A DNA stretch of 37,423 nt from Alphaproteobacteria bacterium. GTDB taxonomy: Bacteria; Pseudomonadota; Alphaproteobacteria; Micropepsales; Micropepsaceae. Of the stretch, positions 1 to 8,013 are shown in pieces (positions within the stretch are counted from its first letter, which is position 1; every line of letters starts with the position of its first letter). The notes below the pieces were generated by a model, which worked only from the letters and a program-made list of their open reading frames with translations, made no database searches and had not been told where the DNA came from. The stretch lies in NCBI GenBank assembly GCA_028292825.1, contig JAQGLO010000011.1, positions 1 through 37,423 on the forward strand, in the 5' to 3' direction. Both the position numbers and the translations under genes were made by a program.

Positions 1-287
1 GTCATCCGGGTTCGCCCGGGCGTCTATGGCGATAAACGACTGTGTAATAAGCAGCCCGGACCCGGGGGCGGTACCCGGCGCCTCCACCACAAGCTCATCC
101 AGGTGAGTTTTTGATGGGGGCGAAACAGGATCGACGGATGTGTAAAGGCAGTTCTTTTGCTCGGTATGGTTCCGCCGTCATCGGACTATTGTTTAGGTGC
201 CAACGATAATGAAATGGCCCTCGCTGCCTAACTTCGGTTAGCCAAGCGCGGTTTCGGTGGGTGTACCGGGCAACAGAGACACCCACC
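1..287 (+). ncRNA. ssrA: Two-piece (circularly permuted) tmRNA
   Basis: This RNA rescues stalled ribosomes and tags the unfinished protein. The gene is permuted: the 3' acceptor piece comes first and ends in CCA at 87-89, a spacer of about 26 nt follows (90-115), and the coding piece starts at 116 with GGGGGCGAAACAGGATCGACG. The two pieces pair into a 7-bp acceptor stem (116-122 with 79-85) that includes a G118-U83 wobble, the G3-U70 identity element for alanyl-tRNA synthetase. A T-arm-like stem 62-66/74-78 encloses the loop GGCGGTA, which lacks the usual TTCGA. The acceptor piece also has a UUCG hairpin at 6-19. In the coding piece the tag stop codon lies inside the hairpin 228-232/237-241 with a UUCG loop. 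A 9-bp stem (256-264/279-287) closes the gene and may be part of the RNA or its terminator. The 5' end may extend left of the window, so both outer limits are approximate. Confidence 0.93.
199..231 (+). other. tmRNA tag reading frame (ANDNEMALAA, stop TAA)
   Basis: The resume codon is GCC at 199-201, and the frame reads ANDNEMALAA before TAA at 229-231. With the alanine carried by the charged acceptor piece, the full tag would be AANDNEMALAA. The start AANDN is the part bound by SspB-type adaptors and the end LAA is the ClpX signal. At 11 residues the tag is as short as that of E. coli (AANDENYALAA) and shorter than that of Caulobacter (AANDNFAEEFAVAA). Confidence 0.9.
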
Positions 288-294
288 ACTTCTT

Positions 295-2496
295 CTACTG
301 GGTTACGCGGATCGCAATGTCGCCGCGCTTCGACACGATGGCGACTTCGGTATTGGCGCCGCGGCGGCGCAGGCGCAGGTTGACGCTGGCGTCGCCCAGC
401 ACCAGGCCATTGATGCCGATCTCTTCCAGGAAACGCGGCAGCTGCGGATTGCTGAAGCGGATCTCGCGCTTCTCGAAGCACATCTCCAGCCCCAGGCAGG
501 CCTGCAGCAGCGCGAACGGCACCACACTGGCCCAGGCCTGCGGCGCACAGGCCACCGGATAGAGCACCGGCGCGGTGCCGCGGCGGCGGGGAAAGCCGCA
601 GAACAGTTCGGGGAAACGCATCATCTCCATATGCGCGGCAGCGTCGAACAGGCCCTCGAAGATGGCCGCGGCGGCGCGCTTCTGGCCATAGCGCGCCAGG
701 CCCAGCGCGATGATGGCATTGTCGTGCGGCCACACCGAGCCATTGTGATAGCTCATGGGATTGAAGCGCGGCGCATCGGCCGACAGTGTGCGGATGCCCC
801 AGCCGGAGAACATCTCCGGCGTCAAAAGTCCCTTGCCCACGATCTGGGCGCGTTCGGCGCTGGCGATGCCGCAAGCCAGCACCTGCCCGGCATTGGACGA
901 CCGCACCCGGCAGGGGGCCTTGGCGCCGTCCAGCGCGATGGCATAGGTGCCCAGCTCCTCGATCCAGAAACGCTCTTCAAAACAGACGCGCAGCTTCTCC
1001 GCGGCCTCGTCCAGTGCATGGGCGCGGCTCAGATAGCCCAGCGCGGTGGCCAGCACCGCGCCTTCCTTCTTGGCGGCATAGACATAGCCCTGCACCTCGC
1101 ACAGCGCGATCGGGCCGGTGGCGAGCGTGCCGTCGGCATGCATGATGGAATCGCTGGAATCCTTCCAGCCCTGGTTGGCCAGGCCATTCTCGCTGACGCG
1201 GTAATATTCGACAAAGCCGTCGCCATCGCGGTCGCCATAGTCATCGATCCAGGTCAGCGCCGCGTCGATGTTGGGCCACAGTTCGCGCATGGTGTCGGTA
1301 TCGCCGGTGCGCTGGAAATAGCGCGCCGCCAGCATCACGAACAGGGGCGTGGAATCGATGCTGCCGTAATAATGCCCGAACGGCACCTCGCCCAGCACCG
1401 CCATCTCGCAGGCGCGCGTCTCGTGCAATATCTTGCCCGGCTCGGCATCGTTGCGCGCGTCCAGGGTGGTGGCCTGGTGCGCCGCCAGGTAGCGCAGCAC
1501 GCCGCGCGCCAGCTCGGGATCCAGCCACAGCATTTCTAGCGCGGTGATGATGCCGTCACGGCCGAACGGCGTGGAGAACCACGGCGTGCCGGCATAGGGA
1601 TAGGGGCCCTGCGGCGTGTCGGTCACCAGCATGGACAGGTCGGCGCCCGCCCGATGCAGCATCTTGTTGGCGAGCTCGTTGGACGAGGTCACCGTGCCGC
1701 CCAGGCTGGCGGCGCGCGCCGCCCCGCGCCGCGCCGCGCGATAGGGTTCGGAGAAGCCCTGGGTGAAGTCCGGGCGCGGTTCGCTGCTTCCCCCCATGTC
1801 GCTGCTGGTGCAGCGCGCCGTCATGATGATGCCAAGGCCTTCGCCGGCCGGCAATTCCAACTCGTACAGCGCCTGGTTGCGGGTCAGCGTCTTGGGCGGC
1901 GGATCGAAGCCGATCTCCGTGCGCCGCTCGACATTGTCCAGGCCCATGTAGCGGAAGATGGTCTTGGCGCCGCCGATCACCGCGGCGGTAATGTCGCCGC
2001 GTTTGGCCCGCACCATGCCGCGGATCTCGAACAGGTCGGCGAAATCGGCGGCGAAGTTCACCGTCAGCCAGCATTTCTGCGGCTTGGTGTCGAAATTGTG
2101 GACGGCGATGCGCTCATGGCAGGCGCCCTGCCAAAGGAATTTGGAGCGGCGGATATGCAGGGTCTCGCGCGGCAGCACGATGGCATTGCCCTGATAGATG
2201 TCGGGATTGGTGAGGTCGACGGTGAGGACGACATTGTCCTGTTCCATCGAACTGGACAGCAGCAGCGGCCGCTGGCCGTCCAGCAACAGCTGCACGCCCG
2301 ACAGATAGCGCGTGTCGTTGTGAAAGACGCCGCCCGGCGTCAGGCCCGGCTCGATGCAGTCACCCAGCGCATCGAACATGGCGAAGGTATCACCCTGTTT
2401 GAGGGTGCGGGGCCAGCGCTGCTGGATGGATTCTGTCGCCTGAATATAAAAAGTCGAAATATCATCAGGCGAGTCGGGGATGGCTTTCGCCTCCAT
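295..2496 (-). CDS. Amylo-alpha-1,6-glucosidase-type glycogen debranching enzyme
   Basis: The 733-aa protein has the two-part build of bacterial proteins annotated as amylo-alpha-1,6-glucosidase: an N-terminal beta-rich domain (about residues 30-240, with the motif GGVFHNDTRYLSG) and a C-terminal alpha/alpha six-barrel (about 285-700) with TPWFSTPFGRDGIIT near 304-318 and YHNGSVWPHDNAI near 600. Such enzymes are thought to cut alpha-1,6 branches or related glucosides; the exact substrate is not shown here. There is no signal peptide, so it should be cytoplasmic. The ATG at 2496 follows a GAGGA box and lies 15 bp after the stop of the glycosyltransferase gene upstream, so the two form an operon. 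Its stop lies 8 bp from the last tmRNA hairpin, which could end transcription from both sides. Confidence 0.85.
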   Translation of the reverse strand: MEAKAIPDSPDDISTFYIQATESIQQRWPRTLKQGDTFAMFDALGDCIEPGLTPGGVFHNDTRYLSGVQLLLDGQRPLLLSSSMEQDNVVLTVDLTNPDIYQGNAIVLPRETLHIRRSKFLWQGACHERIAVHNFDTKPQKCWLTVNFAADFADLFEIRGMVRAKRGDITAAVIGGAKTIFRYMGLDNVERRTEIGFDPPPKTLTRNQALYELELPAGEGLGIIMTARCTSSDMGGSSEPRPDFTQGFSEPYRAARRGAARAASLGGTVTSSNELANKMLHRAGADLSMLVTDTPQGPYPYAGTPWFSTPFGRDGIITALEMLWLDPELARGVLRYLAAHQATTLDARNDAEPGKILHETRACEMAVLGEVPFGHYYGSIDSTPLFVMLAARYFQRTGDTDTMRELWPNIDAALTWIDDYGDRDGDGFVEYYRVSENGLANQGWKDSSDSIMHADGTLATGPIALCEVQGYVYAAKKEGAVLATALGYLSRAHALDEAAEKLRVCFEERFWIEELGTYAIALDGAKAPCRVRSSNAGQVLACGIASAERAQIVGKGLLTPEMFSGWGIRTLSADAPRFNPMSYHNGSVWPHDNAIIALGLARYGQKRAAAAIFEGLFDAAAHMEMMRFPELFCGFPRRRGTAPVLYPVACAPQAWASVVPFALLQACLGLEMCFEKREIRFSNPQLPRFLEEIGINGLVLGDASVNLRLRRRGANTEVAIVSKRGDIAIRVTQ

Positions 2497-2511
2497 GCGG
2501 TCCTCGCTTGA

Positions 2512-3564
2512 TTACTCTGCGGCGATGGCTGTGACTTTTTCCATCGACACCAGTTCTTCGTAGATGGCCACATAGTCCCGTGCCATGGCGGCAACACTGA
2601 AGCGCTCCTCGAAACGCGAGCGGATGGAAGGACGGAACAGCTGGTCCAGCTTGCTGCATGCCACAACGGCCTGGTCGACATTCTCGACGACAAAGCCGGT
2701 CAGGCCGTCATCCATGATCTCCGGCACCGAGCCGCTGTTGAAGGCGATGACCGGCGTGCCGCAGGCCATGCTTTCGATCATCACCAGCCCGAAGGGTTCG
2801 GGCCAGCAGATCGGGAACAGCAGGGCCGTGGCCTTGCCCAGGAATTCGGGCTTCCTGGCATCGTCGATCTCGCCGATGAATTCGACATGCGGGCTGGCGT
2901 CCAGCACCGGCTGCACTTTTTCGTCGAAATATTCCTGATCCGCCGGGTCCACCTTGGCCGCCATCTTCAGTTTCATACCGGCGCGGCGGGCAATCTCGAT
3001 GGCTTCCAGCGGGCCCTTGTCGGCGCAGATGCGGCCCAGGAAGGCGAGATAACCGCCATCGCCGGGGCCGGGCTTGAGCAAGTCGTTGGGCAGGCCGTGA
3101 TAGACCGTGCCCATCCAGTTCACCGGCGGCACGGGCTTGCGCTGGTGGTTGGAAATCGACACCAGCGGCATGTGCGGAAAGGCGCGATAGAGCGCCGGCA
3201 GCTCCGGCAGGTCCTGGCGGCCATGCAGGGTGGTCAGGGTCTTGTGCGCCATGTTTCGGAACAGGGGATAGTGGAAGAAGTCGATGTGAAAATGCATCAC
3301 ATCGAACGCATCCATCCGCGACGCCACCTGGTCCAGCATGATGATGTTGTAGGGGGGCGAATTGTGGATGCCGTCCAGGCGCAGCGCGCGCGGAACGATG
3401 GGCACCAGATGGGCGGCGGTCCGGGAATCGCCCGAAGCGAATAATGTGACCTCATGGCCCTGGCGCACCAGTTCCTCGGTCAGCCAGGACACCACCCGTT
3501 CGGTGCCGCCATACAAGGTGGGCGGTACGCTTTCCACCAGGGGGGCAATTTGCGCAATTTTCAT
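2512..3564 (-). CDS. Glycosyltransferase family 4 protein
   Basis: This 350-aa GT-B enzyme transfers a sugar from a nucleotide-sugar donor with retention of configuration; neither donor nor acceptor can be read from the sequence. The N-terminal acceptor domain opens with MKIAQIAPLVESVPP and a glycine-rich YGGTERVV loop (residues 18-25). The C-terminal donor domain holds the family's E-x7-E motif at E266 and E274 (WPEPFGLVMIESMACGTPV). It is the first gene of a pair with the debranching enzyme downstream, which suggests a role in alpha-glucan or oligosaccharide metabolism. Bacterial debranching enzymes of this type are often paired with such glycosyltransferases. It faces away from sspB across a 152-bp gap (3565-3716) that must hold both promoters. 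Confidence 0.85.
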   Translation of the reverse strand: MKIAQIAPLVESVPPTLYGGTERVVSWLTEELVRQGHEVTLFASGDSRTAAHLVPIVPRALRLDGIHNSPPYNIIMLDQVASRMDAFDVMHFHIDFFHYPLFRNMAHKTLTTLHGRQDLPELPALYRAFPHMPLVSISNHQRKPVPPVNWMGTVYHGLPNDLLKPGPGDGGYLAFLGRICADKGPLEAIEIARRAGMKLKMAAKVDPADQEYFDEKVQPVLDASPHVEFIGEIDDARKPEFLGKATALLFPICWPEPFGLVMIESMACGTPVIAFNSGSVPEIMDDGLTGFVVENVDQAVVACSKLDQLFRPSIRSRFEERFSVAAMARDYVAIYEELVSMEKVTAIAAE

Positions 3565-3716
3565 GATCGGGCCTTGGGCAGGACCTATTCACAACGGTAC
3601 GTCGCCCCCCCGGTTCCTCATTTTATTCGCAATTGCGTCATTTTTGCTGGGGAGCGGGGCCTCGCCGGTGGTCAGGCACGTTGACTTGGCCGGGGCTGCG
3701 AATAGTCTCCGCCCAT

Positions 3717-4253
3717 ATGGCAAAAGACTTTATCGGCTACCAGGCTTTGACGGACTCGGCGCTGCGCGGCGTCGTGCGCGACGCATTGCGGCGCATCGAA
3801 AAATCCGGCCTGATCGGGGCGCATCATTTCTACCTGACCTTCAAGACCCACGGTGACGGCGTGGACATTCCCGATTTCCTGAAGGAACAATATCCCGACG
3901 AAATGACCATCATCATCCAGCACCAGTATTGGGCGCTGAAGGTGAAAGAGGATTATTTCGAGGTAACCCTGACGTTCAAAAAATTGCCGGCGCCCTTGCA
4001 CATCCCCTTTGCCGCCCTCACCGCCTTTTTCGATCCCGGGGTGCAGTTCGGCCTGCAGTTCCGCGCCGAGGGCGACGCCGCCAAGCCTGCCACCGGCCCC
4101 GTCATGGTGCCCAATGCCCCGTCCGAGCCGGTCGAGCCCGAGACGCCCGAGCCCGTGGTGATGAAACCGGCGCCTGCCGCCATCGCCGCTGAAAAGGCTG
4201 AAAAGCCGGCGCCCGGCGAAGTGGTCAGCCTGGACTCTTTTCGCAAAAAATAA
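3717..4253 (+). CDS. sspB: SspB-family ClpXP protease adaptor
   Basis: SspB binds the N-terminal part of the tmRNA tag and tethers the substrate to ClpX. The 178-aa protein shows the alphaproteobacterial form: a conserved helix (YQALTDSALRGVVRDAL), HHFYLTFKT, the core strand EMTIIIQHQYWAL, and PFAALTAFFDPGVQFGLQF. A Pro/Ala/Glu-rich tail of about 55 residues follows and ends in GEVVSLDSFRKK, the likely ClpX-binding peptide. The frame is open upstream to 3633, but ATG 3717 (MAKDFIGY) fits the family start. A TTGACT at 3681-3686 could be a -35 box, though no good -10 is seen. fumC follows 18 bp downstream. The gene for its expected ligand, tmRNA, is 3.4 kb away. Confidence 0.92.
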   Translation: MAKDFIGYQALTDSALRGVVRDALRRIEKSGLIGAHHFYLTFKTHGDGVDIPDFLKEQYPDEMTIIIQHQYWALKVKEDYFEVTLTFKKLPAPLHIPFAALTAFFDPGVQFGLQFRAEGDAAKPATGPVMVPNAPSEPVEPETPEPVVMKPAPAAIAAEKAEKPAPGEVVSLDSFRKK

Positions 4254-4271
4254 CGCTGAAGTATTCCCATC

Positions 4272-5663
4272 ATGACCAAGACGCGCACCGAAACAGACAC
4301 CTTCGGCCCGATTGAAGTTGACGCCAGCCGCTATTGGGGCGCGCAGGCGCAGCGCAGCCTGGGCAATTTCAAGATCGGCTGGGAAAAGCAGCCGCTGCCC
4401 ATCGTGCGCGCCCTGGGCGTCATCAAGCGCGCCGCCGCCGAGACCAACATGGCACTGGGGCACCTGGACAAGACGGTCGGCGAAAAGGTTGTCGCCGCCG
4501 CCCAGGAAGTTATCGACGGCAAGCTGGACGATCATTTCCCGCTGTCGGTATGGCAGACCGGCTCGGGCACCCAGTCCAACATGAACGCCAATGAAGTGAT
4601 TTCCAACCGCGCCATCGAGATGATGGGCGGGGTGATGGGCAGCAAGAAGCCGGTCCATCCCAACGATCACGTCAACATGAGCCAGAGCTCGAACGACACC
4701 TATCCCACGGCCATGCACATCGCCTGTGCCGAGGAAATCCATCACCGGCTGCTGCCGGCGCTGAAGCACCTGCATGCGGCGCTGGCGGTGAAGGTCGAAG
4801 CCTGGAAGAACATCATCAAGATCGGCCGCACCCACACCCAGGACGCGACACCGCTGACCTTGGGCCAGGAATTTTCCGGCTATGCCACGCAGGTCGCCAA
4901 TGGCATTGCCCGCATCGAGCAGACCCTGCCCCGGCTGATGGAACTGGCCCAGGGCGGCACCGCCGTCGGCACCGGGCTGAATGCGCCGGTGGGTTTCGAC
5001 AAGATGGTGGCGGAGCACATCGCCAAAATCACCGGCCTCGCCTTCACCACCGCCCCCAACAAGTTCGAGGCGCTGGCCGCCCATGACGCCATGGTGTTCA
5101 GCCATGGCGCCATCAACACGGTGGCGGCGAGCCTGTTCAAGATCGCCAACGACATCCGCCTGCTGGGCTCGGGCCCGCGTTCGGGGCTGGGCGAACTGGC
5201 GCTGCCGGAGAATGAGCCGGGCTCGTCGATCATGCCGGGCAAGGTCAATCCCACCCAGTGCGAGGCGCTGACCCAGGTCTGCGTGCAGGTGTTCGGCAAC
5301 AATACGGCGCTGACCTTCGCGGACTCGCAGGGGCACTTTGAACTGAACGTCTACAATCCGGTGATGGCGTACAATTTCCTGCAGAGCGTGCGCCTGATCG
5401 CGGACGCGGCGGTGAGCTTCACCGACAATTGCGTGGTGGGGATCCAGCCGCGCCTGGACAATATCAAGCATGGCCTGGAAAGGTCGCTGATGCTGGTGAC
5501 GGCGCTGGCGCCCAGGATCGGCTATGACGCCGCCGCCAAGATTGCCAAGACCGCGCACAAGAACGGCACCACCCTGAAAGAGGAAGCGGTCGGCGGCGGC
5601 TATGTCACGGCCGAGGAATTCGACGCCGTGGTCCGCCCCGAAGACATGATCGCGCCCAAATAG
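4272..5663 (+). CDS. fumC: Class II fumarate hydratase
   Basis: Iron-independent fumarase of the TCA cycle, converting fumarate and water to L-malate in the cytoplasm. Its 463 aa match the family length. The fumarase/aspartase signature [11 protein letters not shown] is at residues 317-327 and includes the catalytic loop serine S318; the catalytic histidine is H188 in [25 protein letters not shown] (about 96-110) is the substrate-binding stretch. It sits 18 bp after sspB and 2 bp before the next gene, so it is probably transcribed with both. fumC beside DUF4169 and a ribbon-helix-helix gene is, from memory, a common alphaproteobacterial neighbourhood; here other genes are interleaved. Confidence 0.97.
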   Translation: MTKTRTETDTFGPIEVDASRYWGAQAQRSLGNFKIGWEKQPLPIVRALGVIKRAAAETNMALGHLDKTVGEKVVAAAQEVIDGKLDDHFPLSVWQTGSGTQSNMNANEVISNRAIEMMGGVMGSKKPVHPNDHVNMSQSSNDTYPTAMHIACAEEIHHRLLPALKHLHAALAVKVEAWKNIIKIGRTHTQDATPLTLGQEFSGYATQVANGIARIEQTLPRLMELAQGGTAVGTGLNAPVGFDKMVAEHIAKITGLAFTTAPNKFEALAAHDAMVFSHGAINTVAASLFKIANDIRLLGSGPRSGLGELALPENEPGSSIMPGKVNPTQCEALTQVCVQVFGNNTALTFADSQGHFELNVYNPVMAYNFLQSVRLIADAAVSFTDNCVVGIQPRLDNIKHGLERSLMLVTALAPRIGYDAAAKIAKTAHKNGTTLKEEAVGGGYVTAEEFDAVVRPEDMIAPK

Positions 5664-5665
5664 CG

Positions 5666-6817
5666 GTGCGTCTTGCGATAGCATTGCTGCTGCTGACCGT
5701 GCTGCCGTCCCTGGCGGCCGAGCCCGCCAACATCATCGAGGCCCTGCAGGCGCGGTTGGACAGCGGCCAGGCCAAGCTCGCCTTCGCCGATGACGGCCAT
5801 GGCTATCTGAAAAGCGTGCTGGCGGCGCTGGATGTGCCGCAGGACTCCCAGCTGCTGACATTCACCCGCTCCAGCCTGCAGTTCGACAAGATCAGCCCGC
5901 AGCATCCGCGCGCCCTCTATTTCCGCGATGACCTGGCCGTCGGCGCGGTGCACCAGGGCGAAGTGCTGGAATTCATCGTCAACGACAAAAGCGGTGCGCC
6001 GGCCTTCTACACGATGGACGTGAAGAAGACAGACAAGCCGCGCTTCGAAGTGGAGGGCAATCGCTGCCTCTCCTGTCACGGCATGGTCAATCGCTATGCG
6101 CCGGGCTGGATCGTGGCCAACATCACCGCCATCGCCGACGGCACGCCGCAATTCCTCGATCCCGCCAAGCCGTTCGACATCACCGAACAGAAGACCGACT
6201 TCCAGGATCGCTGGGGCGGCTGGTATGTCACCGGCACCCATGGCGCCATGCGCCACCGGGGCAATGTCTGGGCCGAAGACCCGCTGCGCCCGTTCGAACT
6301 GCCGGAAAACAAGGGCCTGAACGTCACCGACCTGTCGGACAAGTTCGACCTGCGCCAGACCCTGAAGCCGTCCAGCGACATCGTCGCGCTGATGACGCTG
6401 GAGCACGAGACCGGTTTTTCCAACCGCATCGCCGCCCTGAACGCGCGCTATCCGGTGTCTTCGCCCGCGGAAATGGACAAGGCGATGGATGAGCTGGTCG
6501 CCTATATGACATTCCTTGACGAAGCCCCCTTGCCCGCGCCGGTCAAAGGCACGTCCGGCTTTACCGAAAGCTTCCCCAGGGCGGGACCGCGCGACGCCAA
6601 AGGCCGCAGCCTGCGCGACTTCGACCTGCAGCAGCGGCTGTTCCGCTATCCGCTCAGCTACATGGTCTACAGCACATCCTTTGCGAGCCTGAACCCGGCC
6701 GCCAAGACCCATCTGTGGCAAAAGCTGCATGACGCGCTGCTGAAGCGACCCGGCGGCGATGTAGCGATCGCCATCCTGGCCGCCACCAAATCCGACCTGC
6801 CGGACACCTGGAAATGA
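5666..6817 (+). CDS. Secreted monoheme cytochrome c-like protein of unknown function
   Basis: I do not recognise the family. The 383-aa product starts with GTG, 2 bp after the fumC stop, and has a signal peptide (MRLAIALLLLTVLPSLAAEP, likely cleaved after about residue 18), so it should act in the periplasm. One c-type heme site is visible: C134-L-S-C137-H138. No second CXXCH is seen, and the rest (about 145-383) resembles no cytochrome fold I know. Methionines are present downstream, but no axial ligand can be named with confidence. The stop overlaps the start of the next gene (ATGA, 6814-6817), so the two are translationally coupled. It may be a redox enzyme or an electron-transfer subunit, but that is only inference from the heme motif. 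Confidence 0.75.
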   Translation: MRLAIALLLLTVLPSLAAEPANIIEALQARLDSGQAKLAFADDGHGYLKSVLAALDVPQDSQLLTFTRSSLQFDKISPQHPRALYFRDDLAVGAVHQGEVLEFIVNDKSGAPAFYTMDVKKTDKPRFEVEGNRCLSCHGMVNRYAPGWIVANITAIADGTPQFLDPAKPFDITEQKTDFQDRWGGWYVTGTHGAMRHRGNVWAEDPLRPFELPENKGLNVTDLSDKFDLRQTLKPSSDIVALMTLEHETGFSNRIAALNARYPVSSPAEMDKAMDELVAYMTFLDEAPLPAPVKGTSGFTESFPRAGPRDAKGRSLRDFDLQQRLFRYPLSYMVYSTSFASLNPAAKTHLWQKLHDALLKRPGGDVAIAILAATKSDLPDTWK

Positions 6818-7533
6818 CCAACCGCATCATTCCGGCGCCCGGCCATTACATCATTCGGGACGCCAACACCGGCAAGGTCAGCTACTGGCAGAAGGAATAT
6901 CACCAGAGCGCCGCCGACAGTCGCGGCGTCAGTTCCGCGGATTATATCCACGCCATGTATTTCTTCCTGATGCAGGCCCAGTCCAGGGACGTGCTGATGA
7001 TCGGCTGCGGCGGCGGCACCCTGGCAACCATGCTGCACCGCTCGGGCGTCAAGGTGACGGTGGTGGACCTGCACCGGATGAGCTTCGATATCGCGCATGA
7101 CTATTTCCACCTGCCGGGCGAGGTCGCCTGCCATGTGGCGGACGGCATCGCCTATCTGAAGGCGCACCGGCATCGCCACGACGCCCTGGTGCTGGATGCT
7201 TTCGGAGAAGGCGGCATGCCGGAGGCGTTCAAGCAGCCGTCCTTCTTCAGGCTGGCCAAATCACGGCTGGTGGAACGCGGCGCGCTGTTCCTGATGAACG
7301 TGATCGTGGACGACGACGAAGACACCACGCCCGACAACATGGTGCGCGACCTGCGGGCCCAGTGGCGCCAGGTGCGGCTGCTGGATACCGATGGCTGGGT
7401 GGACCGCAACGCCGTCATCGCGGCGGGTGCGGTCAGCAAGCTGAAAAAACCCAAGGTGCTGATGCCGCCGAAACCGGGCGGCCAGAAATTGGCAAAGCAG
7501 CTCGATATCCTGGACTGGCGTCCGATACGTTAG
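6814..7533 (+). CDS. Spermidine synthase-like SAM-fold protein
   Basis: The 239-aa protein has a Rossmann methyltransferase fold like the polyamine synthases: VLMIGCGGGTLATML (residues 60-74) is the nucleotide-binding loop, VTVVDLHR the acidic strand end, and HVADGIAYL and DALVLDAFGEGGMP match the later motifs of spermidine synthase-like proteins. The N-terminal beta-hairpin domain of true spermidine synthases is short here, and the substrate cannot be told. No signal peptide is present, so it acts in the cytoplasm although its coupled partner is exported. It shares ATGA with the upstream cytochrome gene and overlaps the convergent small gene downstream by 4 bp (7530-7533). Confidence 0.75.
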   Translation: MTNRIIPAPGHYIIRDANTGKVSYWQKEYHQSAADSRGVSSADYIHAMYFFLMQAQSRDVLMIGCGGGTLATMLHRSGVKVTVVDLHRMSFDIAHDYFHLPGEVACHVADGIAYLKAHRHRHDALVLDAFGEGGMPEAFKQPSFFRLAKSRLVERGALFLMNVIVDDDEDTTPDNMVRDLRAQWRQVRLLDTDGWVDRNAVIAAGAVSKLKKPKVLMPPKPGGQKLAKQLDILDWRPIR

Positions 7534-7745
7534 CTCGACGCCACCCGCATATCGCCGCCCTTGCCCTCATAACGGGCGTGGCAATTGACGACCTTGGCCT
7601 GCAGCTCGGGCAGCGACATGTCCCGCGCCTCGGACTGGCCGGCAAAGGTCACCGCACCGCCATGCCGCGCCGCGACGGCGGCCTGTGCCGCGATGGTGCC
7701 GGCCACAAAAACGCCGAAAATCAGCAAGGAAATCGGGAACCGCAT
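7530..7745 (-). CDS. Small exported protein, unknown
   Basis: A 71-aa protein with a clear signal peptide (MRFPISLLIFGVFVAGTIAAQA) and a mature part of about 48 residues with one cysteine (VVNCHARYEG). No family is recognised. ATG 7745 is preceded by GGAG six bases upstream and gives the best signal peptide; ATG 7757, four codons earlier, has its own AAGGG box and cannot be excluded. The frame is open further upstream to 7907, but that part runs into the opposite-strand ribbon-helix-helix gene and is not protein-like. Its stop overlaps the end of the convergent methyltransferase-fold gene. Confidence 0.55.
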   Translation of the reverse strand: MRFPISLLIFGVFVAGTIAAQAAVAARHGGAVTFAGQSEARDMSLPELQAKVVNCHARYEGKGGDMRVASS

Positions 7746-7803
7746 GGCATTCTCCATCACACACCCTTTGATCACAAGCGACGGGCGGGCTAACTGTTCC
7801 GTG

Positions 7804-8004
7804 ATGCTGTCGAAAAAATCCTTCTCCTTGTCAGGGCACCGCACCTCCGTCGCTTTGGAAGCGGAGTTCTGGGCCGTTCTGGGGCAATCCGCGCAGGAAC
7901 AAGGCATCAGCCTGGCGGCGCTGGTAGCCGGGATTGACGCATCGCGCGGCGACCGTGCGCTGGCCAGCGCGCTGAGGCTTTACGCCCTCGCGGCCAGGCA
8001 ATAG
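7804..8004 (+). CDS. Ribbon-helix-helix domain protein
   Basis: A 66-aa protein made almost wholly of one ribbon-helix-helix domain of the kind annotated RHH_4 in alphaproteobacteria. SFSLSGHRTSVALEAEFW is the N-terminal strand and first helix, and GISLAALVAGIDA the second. Proteins of this fold bind DNA as dimers; no target is known. ATG 7804 directly follows a GTG at 7801 that could also serve as start; no strong ribosome-binding site precedes either. It lies 45-60 bp from the divergent small exported gene and 9 bp before the glutathione S-transferase gene, so it probably heads the run 7804-8797. Confidence 0.8.
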   Translation: MLSKKSFSLSGHRTSVALEAEFWAVLGQSAQEQGISLAALVAGIDASRGDRALASALRLYALAARQ

Positions 8005-8013
8005 CGTCGCCCC

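Noticed and set aside
257-562. A plus-strand 101-codon frame at the end of the tmRNA
   Set aside because: It begins in the tmRNA 3' hairpin and continues antisense to the debranching enzyme gene.
3672-5684. A 670-codon open frame on the minus strand opposite sspB and fumC
   Set aside because: It mirrors fumC codon for codon, is rich in His, Gly, Arg and Gln and resembles no protein; it is a by-product of high GC at third positions.
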